Shown here: positions 40,782-49,255 of the stretch, one piece after another | Layout: each line of letters opens with the position of its first letter | Numbering within the stretch: the first letter of the stretch is position 1 | Assembly (NCBI RefSeq): GCF_028281565.1 | Contig: NZ_JANQJQ010000016.1 | Location: 1-64,000, forward strand | Direction of reading: 5' to 3' | Length of the DNA: 64,000 bases | Origin: Seonamhaeicola sp. | Lineage (GTDB): Bacteria; Bacteroidota; Bacteroidia; Flavobacteriales; Flavobacteriaceae | The notes under the pieces: generated by a model | Told to the model about the DNA's origin: nothing | The model's database searches: none | The model's input: the letters and a program-made list of their open reading frames with translations, nothing else | Translations under genes and position numbers: made by a program

Positions 40782-43304
40782 TTAATCGTTTAATTTAGCT
40801 TCCAATTTTAAATCTTCCTTGCCTAAAGAAAGCATATTGGCAAATAGGCGATAAGCTCCTGAAACACCTTCGGGGAATTCCCTGAAAAAGCTTAATCCGG
40901 TATATATATAATGGCCTTTCCCATGTTTTGCCACCAGTAAGCTGCCATCTTTAGGAGTTTCATTTTTGTCATTCATTGATAGTATAGGCGTGAATTCCGG
41001 TCCCCATTGGTTAGGAAAGTACAAGCCGCGTTCCTGTGTCCAGCCTTCAAAATCCTGTTGAGTGATCTTATTAGGAAAATTCAGTACAGGATGTTCCGGA
41101 TTTAAAAATCGCACTTCGGCATTTTCATCGGTAACGCGTTCTCTTGAAAGTTTGATTTGATAAGGCGCCAGTTGCTCTGCTTTTAATCTGTACGCCGTGT
41201 TATATTGTACGATCATATTACCACCATCAGCTACAAAATCAAACAATGTTTGCTGTTTAAAGCTTAGGTCATCAATAGTGTTATAAGCTCTGATGCCTAC
41301 TACTACAGCATCAAATCTGCTGAGTAATTCGGCAGTAATGTCTTCAGGTTTAATGACCCGCACATTGTATCCGATTTGTTGCAGGCTTTCAGGAACCACA
41401 TCGCCTGCGCCCTGAATGTAAGCAATATTTTCACCTCGCTTTTTGATATCTAACCTAACCACTTTGCTTTCGCTGGGAAGTAATACGGTTTGAAACGGAA
41501 TATGATCATATTTAATTTCAACAAGTTCCCTGGTATAATCATGATCTCCAATATGAACAATGGGGCCTATTAAGCCTTCACTTTGATTTTTAGGTGGAAT
41601 AACAGTAAATACCAAAGTTTGTTCTTCGTCTTTATGTTTGATAGAAACTTTTTGGTTTTTAGGATAGACGTTCCAGTCATCAGGATGGCAAACCTCTACA
41701 TGGCCTTCCAGGTTATCTTTTCCGGCTTTTACAACAACGGTGATGTCCCGTTGTTTATCATTTTCAAAAATGATTACCTTTTCGGAGATTTTGGCAGAGG
41801 CTTCCGGAATGATTTCAAATGGGCGATACAATTCGCCTTTATCCGGTTTTGAATAACGATGGATCACATCTTTTTCAAAATGTATGATGTATCCATCAAG
41901 ATCAACCACAAAATTAGCCTGTAATGCTCTTTGGGTTTCCGGGGTTCCAATGATCGTTTCATCATCTACCTGGTACATACCCTTGGTCCCTTTTTTGTTA
42001 AGCCAATACGGACTTGTGGTTTTCATATCCGTTGGAATGATACTACTAAAGGAAAAGGTGTGCTTTTTATTGCTTTCCAGAGAAAGATCTGTGTTTTGAA
42101 TCTGATCTAAAGGCGAAATCCTTATATTCTTTAATTTGGCTTTAGCGTTACTTCTTTTGAGCACTTCAATATTGATTTCAATATCGTTTTTAGCTGAAAC
42201 CGTTGGTATAGAGGCCGAAGCTTCCAAATACAACCCGGCACACATTTCAATGATAGCTTTTAGCTCTTTGGTTTTTTGAGTTTTCCAATGGTCGTCCTCA
42301 ACATCTTGTAAAAGTTTATAGGCTTCTATTAATTGAGGTACATGCTTTGATGGATTTTTAAAATTGAAATTGTTTTCAACCTCGTATAAAATAGCTCCAA
42401 TGGCTTTTCCACCCTTAATGCGGCTCCAGGATGTGTCAATACCTGAAAAAATATTATCTCCTTCAGGAACCTCTCCCTTTATAAATTCTATATATTCTTG
42501 TTGCGTCCCCCGCTGTGACAATCTTCCAAAACCCTGACATAAATGCTGACTACTTGCTATAGAAGCCAATTCGTTGTTGGATAATCCTTTAAGCGGATAA
42601 TAAACTCCTATATCAAATTTTATCATATTGCTTTTATCAAGCTTCTCAAAGGCTTCCCTTCCATATCTCCACCAACTTGTATTATAAAACAGACGTTTTG
42701 GTTGCCATATACTGGTTTGTTTTAGCTGATCCGGATATACAGATGCATCTGCAACCATATCAAAGGCCTCCAGGCTTAGCATGGCAGATGCAGTATGATG
42801 ACCATGGGTCCTTCCCGGAGTTCTATGGTCAAAGCGATTGATGATCACATCGGGTTTGAATTTTCGAATAGCCAGTACCACATCGCTTAACACTTGTTCT
42901 TTATCCCAAATAGAAAAGGTTTCTTCGGGATGTTTGGAATACCCAAAATCATTAGCTCTGGAGAAGATTTGCTCCCCGCCGTCAACACGTCTGGCAGCTA
43001 ATAGTTCCTGCGTCCTAATGACACCTAAAAGTTCTCTGATTTCCGGACCGATGAGGTTTTGTCCGCCGTCACCTCTGGTTAATGATAAGTAAGCGGTTCT
43101 GGCCTTTACCTGGTTAGACATGTAAGAAATCAACCGTGTGTTTTCATCATCCGGATGTGCCGCTACATACAGCACCGAACCTAAAAAATTCAATTTTTGA
43201 ATGGACTCATAAATCTGTGAAGATGAAGGTGTTTTAGGCTTTTGTGCGTTTAAAAATGTAAACGATAGGAGTGAAACTATAAATAAAGCAATGGGTCTTT
43301 GCAT
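40782..43304 (-). CDS. PIG-L/LmbE family deacetylase with long C-terminal region
   Basis: An 840-residue exported protein (signal peptide 1-20, FTFLNAQ). The PIG-L domain has the metal motif AAHPDDENTR (His50, Asp52-Asp53) and the second metal site HGHHTASA (about residue 170), as in enzymes that deacetylate N-acetylglucosamine-type substrates. From about residue 360 come beta-rich domains and a ThuA-like end (VVVGIRAYNTIDDLSFKQQTLFDFVADGGNMIVQYN). Being periplasmic it is not the bacillithiol deacetylase BshB. It leads the operon with the mini-protein, symporter and dehydrogenase, which points to use of an amino sugar derivative. Confidence 0.85.
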   Translation of the reverse strand: MQRPIALFIVSLLSFTFLNAQKPKTPSSSQIYESIQKLNFLGSVLYVAAHPDDENTRLISYMSNQVKARTAYLSLTRGDGGQNLIGPEIRELLGVIRTQELLAARRVDGGEQIFSRANDFGYSKHPEETFSIWDKEQVLSDVVLAIRKFKPDVIINRFDHRTPGRTHGHHTASAMLSLEAFDMVADASVYPDQLKQTSIWQPKRLFYNTSWWRYGREAFEKLDKSNMIKFDIGVYYPLKGLSNNELASIASSQHLCQGFGRLSQRGTQQEYIEFIKGEVPEGDNIFSGIDTSWSRIKGGKAIGAILYEVENNFNFKNPSKHVPQLIEAYKLLQDVEDDHWKTQKTKELKAIIEMCAGLYLEASASIPTVSAKNDIEINIEVLKRSNAKAKLKNIRISPLDQIQNTDLSLESNKKHTFSFSSIIPTDMKTTSPYWLNKKGTKGMYQVDDETIIGTPETQRALQANFVVDLDGYIIHFEKDVIHRYSKPDKGELYRPFEIIPEASAKISEKVIIFENDKQRDITVVVKAGKDNLEGHVEVCHPDDWNVYPKNQKVSIKHKDEEQTLVFTVIPPKNQSEGLIGPIVHIGDHDYTRELVEIKYDHIPFQTVLLPSESKVVRLDIKKRGENIAYIQGAGDVVPESLQQIGYNVRVIKPEDITAELLSRFDAVVVGIRAYNTIDDLSFKQQTLFDFVADGGNMIVQYNTAYRLKAEQLAPYQIKLSRERVTDENAEVRFLNPEHPVLNFPNKITQQDFEGWTQERGLYFPNQWGPEFTPILSMNDKNETPKDGSLLVAKHGKGHYIYTGLSFFREFPEGVSGAYRLFANMLSLGKEDLKLEAKLND

Positions 43305-43327
43305 TGTATATTTGTTTTGCTAAAAAT

Positions 43328-43335
43328 CAAATATA
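43328..43335 (-). promoter_or_regulatory. -7 box of the PIG-L operon
   Basis: Leftward TATATTTG, 23 bp before the ATG. No clear -33 box at the expected spacing. Confidence 0.5.
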
Positions 43336-43394
43336 GCAAAGTATGGTTGGGAATGGTTGGGTTTTAATGTTTCTTTAACTTAAAACGCATGATT

Positions 43395-43916
43395 TTAGTC
43401 CTCTTCCAGAATGGCATCTTTTTCAATTAAAGTAACCGCTTTTTGTAGTATGAGGTTATTTGGATAGGTCATTAAATCACCACTTTCCAGCCGTAAATGT
43501 AATTGAAACGCCCCAATATCTTCTATAATGGCCTCCGTGGGAAGGTCGCTATCGTGAATTTTAATTTTGTCACCTACTTTATAGGGGAAATTAAAAAACA
43601 TAATAATACCCGAGGTTACATTGCTAAGGATGGACCAAATGGCAAAAAGAGCAATACCCAAAACTGCAAAAACCGAAGAAAAAACAACAGCTAAGTCTTC
43701 AAATTTGGCACCAAAAACAAACGCTTCTATTAAAATGGCGATCAAAAAAAGACTCACGGTTACATAACGGGAAATCAGACGGGTGCGTTTTTGGTTGATA
43801 CCACTTTTTCGCCCTATTTTTTTTATAAGCAGATTGGTAATAAACCCTATTAAAAACAGAAAGGCTATTACAAAAGCCGTGGCAATTAACTCGTCTTTAT
43901 AAGTTTCGAAAAACAT
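43395..43916 (-). CDS. Small-conductance mechanosensitive channel-like protein
   Basis: About 173 residues from ATG 43916 (MFFETYKDEL); the TTG nine codons earlier lies inside the -7 box and is rejected. Three helices are followed by the MscS pore/beta segment (LFAIWSILSNVTSGIIMFFNFPYKVGDKIKIHDS). It is shorter than E. coli MscS and lacks most of the C-terminal cage. A second MscS-like protein is encoded at 54290. It probably opens under hypo-osmotic stress; not tested. Confidence 0.88.
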   Translation of the reverse strand: MFFETYKDELIATAFVIAFLFLIGFITNLLIKKIGRKSGINQKRTRLISRYVTVSLFLIAILIEAFVFGAKFEDLAVVFSSVFAVLGIALFAIWSILSNVTSGIIMFFNFPYKVGDKIKIHDSDLPTEAIIEDIGAFQLHLRLESGDLMTYPNNLILQKAVTLIEKDAILEED

Positions 43917-43940
43917 ATATATTGTTTTTAAAATACGCTG

Positions 43941-43948
43941 CAAAGATA
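43941..43948 (-). promoter_or_regulatory. -7 box of the mechanosensitive channel gene
   Basis: Leftward TATCTTTG. It decides the start codon: the upstream TTG falls within this box, leaving ATG 43916 with a leader of about 20 nt. Confidence 0.55.
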
Positions 43949-43967
43949 CGTTAAATACAAAACAATA

Positions 43968-44885
43968 TTAGTTTAATTGAAGCGTGTCTCTAAGGGATTC
44001 GTCTTTGTTAGAGTTCTTATTCCAATAAGACGATTTTATGGTTTTTAACTTAGTGGCTTTAGTGGTTAATGTTTTTGCATTTTTTCCAAACCCACTTTGA
44101 AACGTTTCTTCCCAACTTAACACCTCATAGGGAAAATTGGGATTGAAACTAATTGTCAAATTTCTGTTCAAGTCCGGATAATTAATGGTGTAGGATCCTG
44201 CGGTTAATGCCACATTAGCTTTATAAGGCTTTACAGGAACATGACGCATTCTGGTGTATTCAAATGATGGTATTATTTCTATAGCTCCGGTTGGTAAGGA
44301 TTTTGGGTCAATACGTAATTGTGTCCACAGTTCATTTTCCAGCACCGTTTTATTTAGTTTGAAGCTTTTATCGGCTTCACCTTCAAAATAGGAGTGCGAC
44401 ATGATCTCGAATGTATCATGGTTGTTCAATTGTGCATACACATGGCCACACCATTCCTGCATGGAGCTGGACACTTTGATAGCATGTTGATTGTTTGAAA
44501 CCGGATAAAATACACTTTGCATTACCGAATACGGGTAAACCCCGGTATTAAAATTTTTAGTAGCATTCAGTTTAAGTACCGAAACGTTTTTGGGGCTTTG
44601 ATTGTCAGCTTTTACCTGAACTTCAGGTAAAAAATCTTCCGTTACATAAATTAAAACCGCTTTTCCTTTATGGATTTCCCCATAACGCGCCTGTTCCAAT
44701 TCATAAGATGAAATCTCAGCTTCACCCGCGTACCAATACGCTTTAAATTCTTGTGAGAGTTGTGTTTCTTCAGCTTTAGTTTGAATAGCCGGATCAAAAT
44801 TACTTGCCAGGATTTTGCCTTCCTCTTTTTCTTTACAGGAAACCACTAGTAGCAGTAAAACAAAAATTTTTATAAACGAGTTCAT
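43968..44885 (-). CDS. Conserved lipoprotein of unknown function
   Basis: A 305-residue lipoprotein from ATG 44885 (MNSFIKIFVLLLLVVSCKEKEE, with lipidation Cys17). The body shows MQEWCGHVYAQLNN and a beta-rich composition (for example YTINYPDLNRNLTISFNPNFPYEVLSWEE). It is often annotated septum-formation-related only because it sits beside maf; I see no similarity to Maf. Last gene of the DUF2520-KdsC-UbiA-Maf group, about 30 bp after maf. Confidence 0.75.
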   Translation of the reverse strand: MNSFIKIFVLLLLVVSCKEKEEGKILASNFDPAIQTKAEETQLSQEFKAYWYAGEAEISSYELEQARYGEIHKGKAVLIYVTEDFLPEVQVKADNQSPKNVSVLKLNATKNFNTGVYPYSVMQSVFYPVSNNQHAIKVSSSMQEWCGHVYAQLNNHDTFEIMSHSYFEGEADKSFKLNKTVLENELWTQLRIDPKSLPTGAIEIIPSFEYTRMRHVPVKPYKANVALTAGSYTINYPDLNRNLTISFNPNFPYEVLSWEETFQSGFGKNAKTLTTKATKLKTIKSSYWNKNSNKDESLRDTLQLN

Positions 44886-44916
44886 TTTAAATGTTTTAGA
44901 CCTATAAGGTACAAAG

Positions 44917-45510
44917 TTATTTAGTGTTTGCCATGTCATTTAACGTTTTATAAACAAGATGAACCGGTAAGCCCATAACGTTAAAATAAGAGCCTTCAAT
45001 TTTTGTAACCCCAATTTCACCAATCCACTCCTGAATACCATAAGCACCGGCCTTGTCGAACGGTTTACAGGTTTTTATATAATACCGGATCTCGTCATCA
45101 GTTAAAGCTTTGAAAGTTACTTTGGTTATGTTATGCAAAGTTTTTTCGTAGTTTTTGGAGGTAAAACAAACCGACGTGATGACCTCATGCGTTGCATTGC
45201 TTAATGATCTCAAAATTAAGAAGGCATCGTCTTCATTTTTAGGCTTACCCAACGCCGTGTCATTATGCCAAACAATGGTATCGCTGGTGATCAAAATATC
45301 GTTGTCCTGTAATTCGTCTTTAAACGGCAACGCTTTAAGCTGGGCCAGGTAATTGCTTATTTCGAAATGAGTCAATCTGGGAGGATAGTCTTCTTTTACC
45401 GGTTTTAACCTGATTTCGAAATCCAATCCTAAACTTTTAAAAAATCCTTGTCTTCGGGGAGAACCCGAAGCTAAAATAAGGTGGCGGTTTTTAAGTTTTT
45501 CGTTAAGCAT
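44917..45510 (-). CDS. maf: Maf-like nucleotide pyrophosphatase
   Basis: A 197-residue Maf/YhdE/YceF-type house-cleaning enzyme that hydrolyses non-canonical or modified nucleoside triphosphates (dTTP/UTP pyrophosphatase activity is known in the family). The start HLILASGSPRRQGFFKSLG and the DTIVWHNDTALGKPKNEDDA and KAGAYGIQEW motifs are typical. It overlaps the UbiA gene by 8 bp. Confidence 0.93.
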   Translation of the reverse strand: MLNEKLKNRHLILASGSPRRQGFFKSLGLDFEIRLKPVKEDYPPRLTHFEISNYLAQLKALPFKDELQDNDILITSDTIVWHNDTALGKPKNEDDAFLILRSLSNATHEVITSVCFTSKNYEKTLHNITKVTFKALTDDEIRYYIKTCKPFDKAGAYGIQEWIGEIGVTKIEGSYFNVMGLPVHLVYKTLNDMANTK

Positions 45511-46411
45511 ATTTGTATAAGAGCAATGAAAGCATTCCTAACAACATCACTAATTTAAGCATGTTGCTCATATGATGAAAGTGTTTTTTTGTTTTGGCAC
45601 CAAAAGCTTTGATCGATATATAAATAAGCGGTGCCAGCACACCGGCTAAAAAATAAATGACCGCGGTTTGATTTTGATATATTTTATAAACCACATAATA
45701 TACCACTGCCAGCACAGGAACAAGGGATAGCGCAAATAAAATATTTGATGCACGCACTCTGCCAATGGCAATGGGTAAAGTGTTCATGCCGGCTTTATAA
45801 TCGCCATCAATGTCCTCAATATCTTTGGCAATTTCTCTTATAAGATTGATCATAAATGCAAAAATGGCATAGTTCAGAATCATTTTAAAGTATACTAACT
45901 GAAGTTGCTGGTTTTCAGGCGTTATATTAGGTAACAGTTCAAAAATACCGACAATTAAAACACTAAGGGACACTAAAACTGAAATAACAATATTTCCGAT
46001 AAGTAATGTTTGTTTCAGGTAACTGGCATACACATAAAGCAAAGCTGAAATAATCACAAATATGGAAAAGAAAGCACTTTTACCAACCAAATACGAGAGA
46101 TAATAGCCTAAACCAACACCCAAAACATTTAAAACGATAAATAGGGTAAAGGCAGTTTTTTCAGAAATGCTTTTCCCAATAATCACTTTATCGGGTTTGT
46201 TTACTAAATCGGTTTCAACATCATAGATATCATTAATAATATTGCCGGCAGCTGCAATACAAATGGTTGCTAAAATTAAAATGGTAATTCCTGATTCACT
46301 TAAAGCCGTATGAACTCCAAATGATCCTAAAAAAGCATACTTGATCAATAACTGCACTGAGGCAATCATGAGTAAATTTTTCCAACGAATAAGATTTAAA
46401 ATGCTCCGCAT
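45503..46411 (-). CDS. UbiA-family prenyltransferase
   Basis: A 302-residue polytopic membrane enzyme with about nine helices. The first aspartate-rich motif NDIYDVETDLVNKPDK (about residues 60-75) and the second, DIEDIDGDYKAGMNTL, mark the prenyl diphosphate and magnesium site. Annotation as geranylgeranylglycerol-phosphate geranylgeranyltransferase is usual for this flavobacterial branch, but the acceptor is uncertain. Upstream, at 46414-46444, the sequence is a run of AGTTAAAAGT-like short repeats. It lies between the KdsC-like and Maf genes. Confidence 0.88.
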   Translation of the reverse strand: MRSILNLIRWKNLLMIASVQLLIKYAFLGSFGVHTALSESGITILILATICIAAAGNIINDIYDVETDLVNKPDKVIIGKSISEKTAFTLFIVLNVLGVGLGYYLSYLVGKSAFFSIFVIISALLYVYASYLKQTLLIGNIVISVLVSLSVLIVGIFELLPNITPENQQLQLVYFKMILNYAIFAFMINLIREIAKDIEDIDGDYKAGMNTLPIAIGRVRASNILFALSLVPVLAVVYYVVYKIYQNQTAVIYFLAGVLAPLIYISIKAFGAKTKKHFHHMSNMLKLVMLLGMLSLLLYKYA

Positions 46412-46542
46412 TTAGTTAAAAGTTATAAGTGAAAAGTTAAAAGTGTTATGGTATTCAAAACAACATTATGTATGTCGCTAATTTTTGTTTTACAATAAGG
46501 TAGCCCCGAATTCACAAATGATTGATTTCTGTTAACTATTAA

Positions 46543-47073
46543 CTAGTCATACCTGGCACTAAAATTTCCGTTCCATTTGTCGTGGACTTTAAGCACTTGT
46601 TCAATGACGTCGCGTACGGCACCCTTGCCACCATTTTTATGCGAGATGTATTTTGAAATACCCTTTATTTCCTGAACGGCATCCTGCGGGCAACATGGCA
46701 GACCCACCAATTTCATAACCGGGTAATCGGGAATATCGTCGCCCATATACAGCACATGTTCTAACTTAACGCCTTTACTGTTCAAATAGTCGTTTAGCTG
46801 ATCAATTTTATTATGAGCACCAAGAAAAATATCTTTAATACCTAAGCCGGCTAAACGTTTACGAACGCCTTCGTTGGAACCACCGGAAATGATACAAACG
46901 TTAAAACCGGCATCAACGGCTGTTTTAAGCGCATAGCCATCTTTAATATTCATGGTTCTCAGCATGTCGCCGTTGGTCATGATGGTAACGCTTCCGTCTG
47001 TTAAAACGCCATCAACATCAAAAATAAAAGTGTTGATATGCTCCAGGTATTCTTTATAGCTTTTATCTCCCAT
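46543..47073 (-). CDS. KdsC-like HAD-IIIA phosphatase
   Basis: A 176-residue HAD hydrolase with the nucleophile motif DVDGVLTDGS (residues 19-28) and a second DDIPDYPVMKLVG segment that binds magnesium. This matches 3-deoxy-D-manno-octulosonate-8-phosphate phosphatase, which acts in lipid A core synthesis. The start overlaps the DUF2520 gene by 11 bp. In this phylum the same order is found often, without proof of a shared pathway. Confidence 0.88.
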   Translation of the reverse strand: MGDKSYKEYLEHINTFIFDVDGVLTDGSVTIMTNGDMLRTMNIKDGYALKTAVDAGFNVCIISGGSNEGVRKRLAGLGIKDIFLGAHNKIDQLNDYLNSKGVKLEHVLYMGDDIPDYPVMKLVGLPCCPQDAVQEIKGISKYISHKNGGKGAVRDVIEQVLKVHDKWNGNFSARYD

Positions 47074-47821
47074 GGGTATCCTGAATAGATTTAGTTATTA
47101 GTTTGTAGATTTCCTTGTGTTGATCATTTTCTAAAAGCGCCAGATGCTTTTTGATAGTTTTTAGATTATTGCGCTTTGCAGGGCCTGTTTGTGCCATGTA
47201 GGGCGACATATCCTGAATTTTTCTTGCGGTTTCCATGATAAGCGGTTTTAGCAAATCGAATTCTGCTGCCTCCGACTCCACAATTTCATGGGCAATACGA
47301 TACATCTGATTACTAAAATTATTTACAAACACAGCAGCCAGATGCAACACTTTGCGTTGGTTGCTGTTTACTTTTTTAACGGGGCCGCCTAGCCCGGAGG
47401 CCAGGGATTTCAATATGTGGTAATCCGGTTTTTCTAAAGTCTCTATGCAAATAGGGATATTGGAAAAATCAAGGTCAGCATCCTTGGTAAACGACTGTAC
47501 CGGATAAAACACACCCCGTCTGTTTTTCCTGTCCAAATCATGAATGTTAATGCTGCCGGCCGTATGTACCACCAATCTGTTTTCAAATGGTAATGCTTTT
47601 GAGATGGCCGCCACGGCCTCATCGCTTACCGATAAAATATAAACATCGGCTTCTTTAAGTTGGGATAAATCATCCGTAATGTCAACCTCGTTTTTATACT
47701 TATTTATGGTTTTTATACTTCGGTTATACCACTGATTTACGGTGCTATTTTCGGCATTTTTAAAAGCTTTATATAAATGCGTTCCTATATTGCCTGCCCC
47801 AAGAATAATCACTGAAATCAT
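47063..47821 (-). CDS. Rossmann-like and DUF2520 domain protein
   Basis: A 252-residue NAD(P)-dependent oxidoreductase-like protein. The N-terminal dinucleotide fold ISVIILGAGNIGTHLYKAFK (residues 2-21) is followed by the DUF2520 helical domain (HLAAVFVNNFSNQMYRIAHEIVESEAAEFDLLKPLI). Enzymatic activity is unknown. It heads the cluster. The 240-bp gap to its upstream neighbour (47822-48061) shows no gene or clear element. Confidence 0.88.
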   Translation of the reverse strand: MISVIILGAGNIGTHLYKAFKNAENSTVNQWYNRSIKTINKYKNEVDITDDLSQLKEADVYILSVSDEAVAAISKALPFENRLVVHTAGSINIHDLDRKNRRGVFYPVQSFTKDADLDFSNIPICIETLEKPDYHILKSLASGLGGPVKKVNSNQRKVLHLAAVFVNNFSNQMYRIAHEIVESEAAEFDLLKPLIMETARKIQDMSPYMAQTGPAKRNNLKTIKKHLALLENDQHKEIYKLITKSIQDTHGR

Positions 47822-48061
47822 GTTGCTAAAATACTAACAATTGCGAATTATGAATTACGATTTTTCATGTTTTAGTCCAAGTTCCTCAAAATTTTCTTTT
47901 AACTCCATTTATTCAATTACTCACTACGGTTGGTGTAAGAATAGTAGTCAACCACTATGGATATTTCAATTATTTCAGGCTGCCGGTAAAATTTGAATTG
48001 AGGTAAAGCCTTTAAAAACATTATTATCTCGGCTATTCTTTTTATACCTTGTTAGGGTACG

Positions 48062-48286
48062 TTATTCACCTCTTTGTTTTTCAATTTCAAGTAATTCAAT
48101 TGCTTTTGCCAGCTCATTTTGAAGTTCATCATAACCAATTACTCTCCCAATTCCAGAGAGTTCTAAGAAGTGATACCTTAATTGCTGATACAAAGACTCC
48201 TTTATTTGGTTTTTAATTTGAATCACTTCTTCCGTTTGATTCATCCCTTCAAGTTGCTTGAAGGTCTTTAATAGTTCTGTATTCAT
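48062..48286 (-). CDS. Small protein following a toxin-antitoxin pair
   Basis: A 74-residue acidic helical protein (MNTELLKTFKQLEGMNQTEE to the end) with no motif I recognise. It starts 9 bp after the antitoxin stop, so it is in the same transcript. It may be a third component or an unrelated passenger. Confidence 0.6.
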   Translation of the reverse strand: MNTELLKTFKQLEGMNQTEEVIQIKNQIKESLYQQLRYHFLELSGIGRVIGYDELQNELAKAIELLEIEKQRGE

Positions 48287-48295
48287 AAGTTTTGT

Positions 48296-48595
48296 TTATA
48301 AAAAAGTCAATCCGATTTTTCTTCCTAATCCTTGCTCAAAAATCCGTATTAATGTAGAAAGTTGGATATTTCCCTTGGCATTTTCAAGCTTGGAAATATA
48401 ACTTTTTTTTGTTCCAGCTTTTTCGGCCAATTGCTCTTGTGTCAATTTAGCTTCTTTTCGAGCTTCTTTAAGCATTTCACTCACGATAAACATTTGAGAG
48501 CTTTCCTCATATTTATTTCGGTTTTTGGTTCCGATTTTTCCATGTTCAAGTTCAATTAACTCTTCAAATGTCTTTATGTTTTTATAATCTTTCAT
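48296..48595 (-). CDS. HigA-like antitoxin
   Basis: A 99-residue protein with an XRE-type HTH in its C-terminal half (ARKEAKLTQEQLAEKAGTKKSYISKLENAKGNIQLSTL). The N-terminal half would bind the toxin. The order toxin then antitoxin is typical of higBA. An unusual 121-bp gap, containing a palindromic repeat at 48621-48652, separates it from the toxin gene, where most pairs overlap or abut. Confidence 0.85.
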   Translation of the reverse strand: MKDYKNIKTFEELIELEHGKIGTKNRNKYEESSQMFIVSEMLKEARKEAKLTQEQLAEKAGTKKSYISKLENAKGNIQLSTLIRIFEQGLGRKIGLTFL

Positions 48596-48620
48596 CTGTT
48601 TATTTTTATTGTTTTTTATT

Positions 48621-48652
48621 TGTCATACTTCGACTAAGCTCAGCACAGGAAT
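48621..48652 (-). repeat. Palindromic repeat unit between toxin and antitoxin
   Basis: Read leftward it contains TGCTGAGCTTAGTCGAAG, a relative of the unit at 22121-22145. It appears to have been inserted between the two genes of the module. Confidence 0.5.
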
Positions 48653-48716
48653 GTAATTCGCCATTAAACGTTTCAGTGGGTATTACCGTTTAGTTATTTT
48701 GGCTCATTTCATAATT

Positions 48717-49052
48717 CTATTTTTTATTACCGAAATATGCTTTCATTAATCGCTTAGCTTTTTCTAATTCTGTCTTTGGTGTTTTTTGAGTTTTTTTATG
48801 GAATCCATTAAAAAGAACCACAAGTTTTCCATCATCAAAACAGCAAAATATCCTATAAATATTGGATTGTACTTCCACTCGTATTTCGTACAGTCCATTT
48901 GTTCCTGAAAGATGTTTTAAGAACTTTTCAGGAACTCGGTCAACTTGTTTTATTAATTCAAAAACGTATTGTATTTTTTCTTTAACTTTTTGGTTCTGTT
49001 TTTGGTAAAAATCAATAAAGTGGTTTTCGTAAAATATTATTTTTCTGGTCAC
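48717..49052 (-). CDS. RelE/HigB-type toxin
   Basis: A 111-residue basic protein of the phage-derived Gp49-like/HigB group of ribosome-dependent mRNA nucleases. GLYEIRVEVQSNIYRIFCCFDDGKLVVLFNGFHKKTQKTP is the characteristic beta-sheet core. The GTG start at 49052 coincides with the predicted transcription start. The family cleaves mRNA during translation when its antitoxin is lost. Confidence 0.88.
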   Translation of the reverse strand: MTRKIIFYENHFIDFYQKQNQKVKEKIQYVFELIKQVDRVPEKFLKHLSGTNGLYEIRVEVQSNIYRIFCCFDDGKLVVLFNGFHKKTQKTPKTELEKAKRLMKAYFGNKK

Positions 49053-49056
49053 ACTA

Positions 49057-49088
49057 CAAAGTTATCTTAAAAGATAACATTTTCCAAA
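49057..49088 (-). promoter_or_regulatory. Promoter and operator of the HigBA module
   Basis: Leftward TTTG (49088-49085), a 20-bp spacer and TAACTTTG (49064-49057) match the consensus exactly. The perfect dyad GTTATCTT-AA-AAGATAAC (49061-49078) overlaps the -7 box and spacer, as expected for autorepression by the antitoxin. Confidence 0.75.
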
Positions 49089-49242
49089 TTTATTATGAAA
49101 TTTCTTTCACTGCACTCTAAACTACTAAATAAATGCTATTACATTTACTTCTAAATATAGAATACTCAAACATAAACAAGTACTTAGAATTTAACACCTA
49201 TTTAATTGTTACTTAAATTTATGATTGGAATTAGGGATAGTT

Positions 49243-49250
49243 TATCTTTG
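49243..49250 (+). promoter_or_regulatory. -7 box of the truncated haemoglobin gene
   Basis: TATCTTTG, five bases before the ATG at 49256. The leader would be only 1-3 nt. The -33 element is poor. Confidence 0.5.
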
Positions 49251-49255
49251 TTTCT

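Noticed and set aside
40782-43304. PIG-L protein as the bacillithiol deacetylase BshB
   Set aside because: It has a signal peptide and is four times longer than BshB, so it acts outside the cytoplasm; bshC is in a separate operon.
43968-44885. Label of septum formation inhibitor for the lipoprotein beside maf
   Set aside because: No Maf motif is present; the label seems to come only from gene adjacency.
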